Assembly (NCBI GenBank): GCA_031265635.1
Contig: JAISCK010000022.1
Location: forward strand, 1-9,905
Reading direction: 5' to 3'
DNA from: Spirochaetaceae bacterium
Lineage (GTDB): Bacteria; Spirochaetota; Spirochaetia; Treponematales; Breznakiellaceae
Length of the DNA stretch: 9,905 nt
Shown: positions 6,100 through 9,905 of the stretch, piece by piece
Numbering within the stretch: the stretch's first letter is position 1
Layout of the letters: each line of letters begins with the position of its first letter
Notes under the pieces: model-generated
The model's database searches: none
What the model saw: the letters and a program-made list of their open reading frames with translations, nothing else
Told to the model about the DNA's origin: nothing
Translations under genes and position numbers: made by a program

Positions 6100-6305
6100 G
6101 GGAAAACGCCGAATTTATCGCCTACTGTATTGAAGAATACAAGGCAGTGAATGCTATGACCGGAAAAGAAGTTATTGATTTATTCAAGAAATATAATATT
6201 ATTGATTATATTGTTTCGTGCTACGATGCCCTGCATACTATGGGCGGTCTTGCCATAGCGGAAGATATTGGTTCTTTGATCGGGGGAATAACCGGCCATG
6301 AGTGA
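6096..6305 (+). CDS. DUF3791-like small protein
   Basis: The 69-aa product resembles the DUF3791 family (Pfam), small bacterial proteins of unknown biochemical function. Family-like features are an N-terminal FIAYCIEEYKA helix (7-17), GKEVIDLFKKYNIIDYI (23-39), and the YDALHTMGG and AEDIGSLI segments near the C-terminus (43-62). It looks mainly helical and has no membrane segment. A strong GGAGGA site (6087-6092), inside the codons of the preceding 29-aa ORF, lies three bases before the ATG. Its end overlaps the next ORF by eight bases. As I recall, DUF3791 genes often sit beside DUF3990 (ADP-ribosyltransferase-like) genes in toxin-antitoxin-like pairs; no such partner is visible here. The role is unknown. 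Confidence 0.75.
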   Translation: MRENAEFIAYCIEEYKAVNAMTGKEVIDLFKKYNIIDYIVSCYDALHTMGGLAIAEDIGSLIGGITGHE

Positions 6306-6510
6306 TATTCTCGACTTACGGGAAACGTCCCCCAACCACTGGCAGGCAAAATACCAGGGCAATTACGGGGTGTATACCATCAAGATAGCCACCGACGGAA
6401 AACGCCGGGGCGAGTTCTCCTGTTCCTGTCCCAGCGATTATTATCCCTGCAAGCATATTCCCGATGAAAAAATACCCGGCAGCGCCGCCTTGGCGGCGGG
6501 ACCCGGTTGA
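6298..6510 (+). CDS. short SWIM zinc-finger protein, possibly C-terminally truncated
   Basis: The 70-aa product has a SWIM zinc-finger signature CxCx6CxH: C42, C44, C51 and H53 in FSCSCPSDYYPCKHI. The preceding residues (about 13-40) form the beta-rich lead-in common before SWIM fingers. SWIM fingers bind zinc and often mediate DNA or protein contacts; nothing here identifies the partner. The ATG at 6298 overlaps the end of the DUF3791-like gene by eight bases, with GGGGGA (6282-6287) upstream. After the finger only 17 residues remain, a low-complexity tail (PGSAALAAGPG) encoded partly by a GC-rich palindrome. That suggests a truncated gene whose original C-terminus is lost, although a compact stand-alone finger is possible. 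Confidence 0.6.
   Translation: MSDILDLRETSPNHWQAKYQGNYGVYTIKIATDGKRRGEFSCSCPSDYYPCKHIPDEKIPGSAALAAGPG
6474..6506. repeat. GC-rich perfect palindrome flanked by short direct repeats
   Basis: CGCCGCC (6483-6489) and GGCGGCG (6492-6498) form a seven-base-pair perfect inverted repeat around TT. ACCCGG occurs on both sides (6474-6479 and 6501-6506). It encodes the low-complexity end of the SWIM ORF and lies 32 bases before the next ORF. There is no T run, so it is not a typical intrinsic terminator. It may be an RNA hairpin or the scar of a tiny insertion. Confidence 0.45.
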
Positions 6511-6530
6511 GATAACAGGCAGGATGGATT

Positions 6531-6761
6531 ATGGGCGTTGTACGGTTTTCAGCCGAAGAAGACATTTGGATATTTGAATACCAGCACGGCCTTAACTGTC
6601 CTTTCAGCGGGAAACGGGTGATTCCGGTAGGCGCTCAGGAATGTGTCTACTGCCCCGCGTTTATTTCCGTTGACCGGGACAGAAACAAGCATACCACGAT
6701 TCTCAAATGCGGAGGAAAGCGCCGGATGGTACAGTATCGTACCTATGTGGAACGCGGATAA
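6531..6761 (+). CDS. hypothetical four-cysteine (putative zinc-binding) small protein
   Basis: I do not recognise the family of this 76-aa product. It contains four cysteines, C23, C38, C41 and C60, the middle pair as ECVYC; this spacing is compatible with a zinc-ribbon-like site. The segment FISVDRDRNKHTTILKC (44-60) looks like a beta hairpin leading to the last cysteine, and the C-terminus is basic (GGKRRMVQYR, 61-70). No signal peptide or membrane segment is evident. AGGA (6521-6524) lies six bases before the ATG, supporting this start. It follows the SWIM ORF by 20 bases and is probably the last gene of the small-gene cluster, since the next gene is convergent. An opposing - strand ORF covers the same DNA but lacks comparable support. 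Confidence 0.55.
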   Translation: MGVVRFSAEEDIWIFEYQHGLNCPFSGKRVIPVGAQECVYCPAFISVDRDRNKHTTILKCGGKRRMVQYRTYVERG

Positions 6762-6811
6762 AATGATGTATACAGCCGGAACGTTATAAAGCCGCATGGT
6801 CTGCCGCAGCG

Positions 6812-7294
6812 TCAGCCCGCTTTACGGCCTTCCAGTTCCAGAAGGGCCCGCTTTTTCTCAAGGCCTCCGGCATAACCGCTGAGGCCGCCGTCAGCGCCCA
6901 AAACCCTGTGGCAGGGAATGATGAGGGAGATGGGGTTGTGCCCTACGGCGCCTCCTACAGCCTGGCCGGCGCCGGGCTTTTTGAGGATGGCCGCAAGCCC
7001 GCCGTAGGTCGCGGTTTTCCCGTAGGGGATTTCAAGGAGGAGTTTCCATACGGCCTGCTGAAAAGCCGTGCCTTTGGGGGCCAGGGGCACGGTGAGCGCC
7101 GGTTTTTTGCCGTTAAAATACGCGGCAAGCCACGAACGGAGGGCGGCAAAGGCCGGGCGCTCAGGCGCTTCCGTCCAGGCGGCAAAATCCACGGGAAAAT
7201 ATTTCTGCCCAATAAACCAGAGGCCGGTAAGGGCCTCATCCGCCGCTGCGGCGCGTACTGTGCCAAGGGGCGTATCAATCGTACAGGTATACAT
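6812..7294 (-). CDS. ogt: methylated-DNA--[protein]-cysteine S-methyltransferase (O6-alkylguanine-DNA alkyltransferase)
   Basis: This enzyme repairs O6-alkylguanine by moving the alkyl group irreversibly onto its own cysteine. From the ATG at 7294 the product is 160 aa. The N-terminal MYTCTIDTPLGTV is typical of the Ogt/MGMT ferredoxin-like domain. The DNA-binding part has FQQAVWKLLLEIPYGKTATY (78-97, helix-turn-helix region). The active site is NPISLIIPCHRV (120-131) with nucleophile C128, followed by LSGYAGGLEKKRALL (138-152). At the position of human Arg128, the base-flipping arginine, there is Gln111 in QAVGGA, which I believe also occurs in other bacterial members. A longer form starting 12 codons upstream is possible, but AGAAGG (7304-7309) sits nine bases before the chosen ATG. 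The gene converges with the small-gene cluster and diverges from gyrA. Confidence 0.93.
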   Translation of the reverse strand: MYTCTIDTPLGTVRAAAADEALTGLWFIGQKYFPVDFAAWTEAPERPAFAALRSWLAAYFNGKKPALTVPLAPKGTAFQQAVWKLLLEIPYGKTATYGGLAAILKKPGAGQAVGGAVGHNPISLIIPCHRVLGADGGLSGYAGGLEKKRALLELEGRKAG

Positions 7295-7320
7295 CACAAA
7301 GGACCTTCTTTCCCGGTACG

Positions 7321-7354
7321 AGTATAGCATGGATCGGGCTTTTTAAGGTATACT
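7321..7354. promoter_or_regulatory. divergent ogt / gyrA promoter region
   Basis: Two TATACT hexamers face away from each other: one on the - strand at 7321-7326 (toward ogt, about 27 bases before its ATG) and one on the + strand at 7349-7354 (toward gyrA, about 35 bases before its GTG). Each is a 5/6 match to the -10 consensus. I see no good -35 hexamer for either. The overlap of the two promoters would make the genes compete. Confidence 0.4.
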
Positions 7355-7388
7355 GGTTCTACTTACTTCATTAGTAGAGAGGGGCAAT

Positions 7389-9878
7389 GTGGCTGAACCG
7401 GGAAAGACAGAAACAGGCAGAATAATTCCTGTAGCAATAGAGGACGAAGTAAAAAACGATTATCTTACTTATGCCATGTCGGTTATTGTGGCCAGGGCCC
7501 TGCCTGATGTGCGGGACGGCCTCAAGCCGGTACACCGGCGGTTGCTTTATTCCATGGACGAACTGGGCCTCCGGCCCGCGAGCGCCACCAAAAAAAGCGC
7601 CCGTATTGTCGGCGATACCATGGGTAAATACCATCCCCACGGCGACGCGGCCCTTTACGACGCCCTGGTCCGCATGGCCCAGGAATTTTCCCTCAGGTAT
7701 CCCCTGGTACAGGGCCAGGGCAACTTCGGCTCTCTTGACGGCGATCCTCCGGCGGCAATGCGGTATACCGAGGCCAAACTTTCCAGGGTCGGCGACGAGA
7801 TGCTTGTGGACCTGGGCAAAGAAACCGTCGATTTTGCCCCCAATTTTGATGAAAGCCTCAAAGAACCCACGGTTCTCCCTTCGGCCCTTCCAAACCTCAT
7901 CATAAACGGTTCAAGCGGCATTGCCGTAGGCATGGCTACCAATATGGCTCCCCACAACCTTGTGGAAGTCTGCTCGGCTGTCTGCGCCTGTATCGACAAT
8001 CCTGATATTTCCATAGACGAACTCATGAAGCATATAGAGGGCCCTGATTTCCCCACCGGAGGCATCATCTTCGGCCGCCAGGGCATCAGGGACGCCTACA
8101 GGACCGGCAGGGGCAAGATACTGGTCCGGGGCCGCTTTGCCGTAGAAACCACCAAGTCAGGCAGGGAACTGCTGGTCTTTACCGAGATTCCCTACGGCGT
8201 CAACAAGCTGTCCCTTCTTGAGCGCATAGGCGAACTTGCGCGGGAAAAAGTCATAGACGGCATAGCCAATTCCAATGACGAATCGGACCGGGACGGACTG
8301 CGCATTGTTATTGAACTCAAGAAGGGCGCCATAGTCAAAGTGGTTTTGAACCAGCTCTTTTCCCATACCCAGCTTCAGTCAACCTTTGGCATCATAAACC
8401 TCGCCCTGGTAAGCGGAAAGCCCCGCTGCCTCAACCTCAAGGAGCTGGTTCATTATTTTATTGAACACCGGGTAGATGTCGTTACCCGGAGGACCAGATA
8501 CGAACTCCGCAAGGCGGAGGAGCGGGCCCATATTCTCGAAGGACTGGTAATAGCCCTTGCCAACATTGATGAGGTTGTGGCGATTATCAAGGCGTCCAGG
8601 GACATCAACACCGCCAAAGAAAAACTCCAGGAACGTTTTCTCCTTTCCGAAATCCAGGCCCAGGCCATTGTGGATATGCGCCTTGGACGGCTTACCAGCC
8701 TCGAAGTCGAAAAACTCAGGGCCGAACTGGAAGAACTAAAGGTTCAGATAGCCTACTATAAATCGCTCCTTGCCGACGAAAAGAAGCTCAGGGGAGTCAT
8801 CAAGGACGAAATCACGGTCCTTTCCGGACGTTACGGGGACAAGCGGCGTACCGAGATAGTTACCGGCGAGGTAGAAAACATCAATATTGAAGATCTCATC
8901 AAAAAAGAAGAAATGATGATTCTTGTCTCCAATATGGGCTATGTGAAACGGGTCCCTGTCTCGGCCTACCGCAACCAGGGCCGGGGCGGCAAGGGCATGC
9001 AGAGCGCCAAACTGGCGGAAGATGATTTTGTCAACCAGATTTTTGTCGCCAGCACCCACGAATACATCATGTTTATCACCAGCGCGGGCAAGGCCTACTG
9101 GATGAAAGTTCACGAGCTCCCTGAAGGTTCAAGAACCAGCAAGGGCGCCCATATAAAAAGCCTCCTCACCGTGTCTCCCAACGAAGATATTACCGCCATA
9201 GTGTCCCTCAAGGATTTTTCCGATGATGAATACCTCCTTGCGGGAACCAGCCGGGGAGTGGTTAAAAAGGTGCGTACCTCGGAATTTGTCAACGCCAGGA
9301 CCAGGGGCATCATCGCCATACGCCTTGACGATGGCGACCGCCTGGTCAGCGCCCTGCTTACCGGCGGCAAGGACGAGGTGGTGCTCATTTCCCGCCGGGG
9401 CCAGGCCCTGCGTACCGGCGAAGAACAGGTGCGGCCCATGGGCCGTTCATCACGGGGCGTTACCGGGATGAAACTTTCAAGCGGCGACGAACTTACCGGC
9501 CTTCTCAGGGTTGTGGAAGGCGAAACCATGTTCATCCTTTCAGAATACGGCTACGGCAAGCGGGTGGAATTCAGCGAATTTTCCGCCCACGGAAGGGGAA
9601 CCGGCGGGCAGAAGATATACACGGTTTCCGAAAAAACCGGGGAAATCGTCGGCTGCGTTAATGTGCAGGACAACGAAGAAATCATGTGCATCACCAGCCA
9701 GGGTAAATCCATAAAATTCAAGGTAAATTCCATACGAACCATGGGGCGCATGGCCCAGGGTGTGCGCGTACTCAGTATAGACAAGCCCGACTTTGTGATA
9801 GGCGTTGACCGCATTGTTAAGGAAGATATAGACGGAGCAGCGGCGGACAAGGGACCCGCACAAGGTAAACTTATCTGA
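7389..9878 (+). CDS. gyrA: DNA gyrase subunit A
   Basis: GyrA is the cutting and rejoining half of gyrase. The 829-aa product starts with GTG. The upstream ATG (7387) is out of frame, GAGAGGG (7377-7383) is the ribosome site, and the first in-frame ATG encodes residue 30 inside the conserved YAMSVIVARALPDVRDGLKP block. The breakage-reunion domain (about 1-500) has catalytic Tyr126 in AAMRYTE and the quinolone loop GKYHPHGDAALYD (79-91), with Ala87 where E. coli has Ser83 and Asp91 where it has Asp87. The C-terminal DNA-wrapping beta-pinwheel begins near 510, with the GyrA box QGRGGKG (530-536), which distinguishes gyrase from topoisomerase IV. There is no long acidic tail. It lies 1.4 kb from gyrB, separated by the accessory genes, so it probably has its own promoter. 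Confidence 0.98.
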   Translation: MAEPGKTETGRIIPVAIEDEVKNDYLTYAMSVIVARALPDVRDGLKPVHRRLLYSMDELGLRPASATKKSARIVGDTMGKYHPHGDAALYDALVRMAQEFSLRYPLVQGQGNFGSLDGDPPAAMRYTEAKLSRVGDEMLVDLGKETVDFAPNFDESLKEPTVLPSALPNLIINGSSGIAVGMATNMAPHNLVEVCSAVCACIDNPDISIDELMKHIEGPDFPTGGIIFGRQGIRDAYRTGRGKILVRGRFAVETTKSGRELLVFTEIPYGVNKLSLLERIGELAREKVIDGIANSNDESDRDGLRIVIELKKGAIVKVVLNQLFSHTQLQSTFGIINLALVSGKPRCLNLKELVHYFIEHRVDVVTRRTRYELRKAEERAHILEGLVIALANIDEVVAIIKASRDINTAKEKLQERFLLSEIQAQAIVDMRLGRLTSLEVEKLRAELEELKVQIAYYKSLLADEKKLRGVIKDEITVLSGRYGDKRRTEIVTGEVENINIEDLIKKEEMMILVSNMGYVKRVPVSAYRNQGRGGKGMQSAKLAEDDFVNQIFVASTHEYIMFITSAGKAYWMKVHELPEGSRTSKGAHIKSLLTVSPNEDITAIVSLKDFSDDEYLLAGTSRGVVKKVRTSEFVNARTRGIIAIRLDDGDRLVSALLTGGKDEVVLISRRGQALRTGEEQVRPMGRSSRGVTGMKLSSGDELTGLLRVVEGETMFILSEYGYGKRVEFSEFSAHGRGTGGQKIYTVSEKTGEIVGCVNVQDNEEIMCITSQGKSIKFKVNSIRTMGRMAQGVRVLSIDKPDFVIGVDRIVKEDIDGAAADKGPAQGKLI

Positions 9879-9884
9879 AAGAAG

Positions 9885-9905
9885 CTGTCCGCAAAATTTG
9901 TTCGG
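9885..9905 (+). terminator. possible start of a gyrA terminator hairpin, cut by the window edge
   Basis: After the gyrA stop the sequence AAGCTGTCCG is followed by an A/T-rich loop and then CGG at the last three bases, the beginning of a complementary arm. The rest of the arm and any T run would lie outside the window, so this is only a suggestion. Confidence 0.25.

Noticed and set aside
6483..6498. GC palindrome as an intrinsic terminator
   Set aside because: The stem is strong, but the sequence after it has no run of T, and another ORF with a ribosome site begins 33 bases later.
6464..6577. 37-codon + strand ORF starting at ATG 6464, as a possible frameshifted continuation of the SWIM protein
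   Set aside because: Its translation does not resemble a SWIM-protein continuation and it overlaps the start of the next supported gene.
6549..6797. 82-codon - strand ORF opposite the four-cysteine gene
   Set aside because: No good ribosome site or recognisable motif. The + strand ORF has a well-spaced AGGA and a patterned set of cysteines. I cannot exclude it completely.
6762..6811. Shared terminator between the small-gene cluster and ogt
   Set aside because: I looked for a hairpin with a T run on either strand in this convergent gap and found none convincing.
1..9905. tRNA, rRNA, CRISPR array or complete insertion sequence
   Set aside because: No cloverleaf, rRNA-like block, regularly spaced repeats or transposase-like protein was seen on either strand.

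Overview
The window is a bacterial chromosomal replication-origin locus. Leftward (- strand) lie dnaA, dnaN and the start of recF. Rightward (+ strand) lie gyrB and gyrA. A 441-bp non-coding origin/promoter region separates the two arms. The protein sequences, the divergent dnaA-dnaN-recF / gyrB-gyrA layout and the moderate GC content suggest a spirochaete, most likely a Treponema-like organism of roughly 50% GC. This assignment rests on recognising the sequences by eye, not on a database search.

Layout. Positions 1-905 (-) are recF, cut by the window edge just inside Walker B. It starts with GTG two bases after the dnaN stop. Positions 908-2011 (-) are dnaN. The 203-bp dnaA-dnaN gap (2012-2214) holds a cluster of DnaA-box-like 9-mers, a short GC-rich spacer, seven consecutive TAG/TAA triplets and an AT-rich tract. 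This order matches the basal unwinding system (DnaA box, GC-rich spacer, DnaA-trio, DUE) known from Bacillus subtilis. Positions 2215-3588 (-) are dnaA. Positions 3589-4029 hold two perfect DnaA boxes (TTATCCACA), near-matches, an AT-rich tract and divergent candidate promoters for dnaA and gyrB. Positions 4030-5997 (+) are gyrB.

Between gyrB and gyrA sits an accessory stretch (5998-7388). It has four very small, tightly packed + strand ORFs: a 29-aa ORF, a DUF3791-like protein, a short SWIM zinc-finger protein and a four-cysteine protein. A convergent - strand O6-alkylguanine-DNA alkyltransferase gene follows. Positions 7389-9878 (+) are gyrA, with a GTG start.

How the parts work together: DnaA binds the boxes on both sides of its gene and opens the DUE. 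DnaN is the polymerase sliding clamp and RecF acts in gap repair. GyrA and GyrB form the A2B2 gyrase that relieves the supercoils ahead of the forks. The small-gene cluster is not part of the core replication set and is the least understood part of the window. The best candidates for follow-up are the bipartite origin with its DnaA-trio and the coupled 29-aa / DUF3791 / SWIM / Cys4 mini-operon. GyrA and GyrB also carry non-standard residues at positions linked to quinolone action in E. coli.
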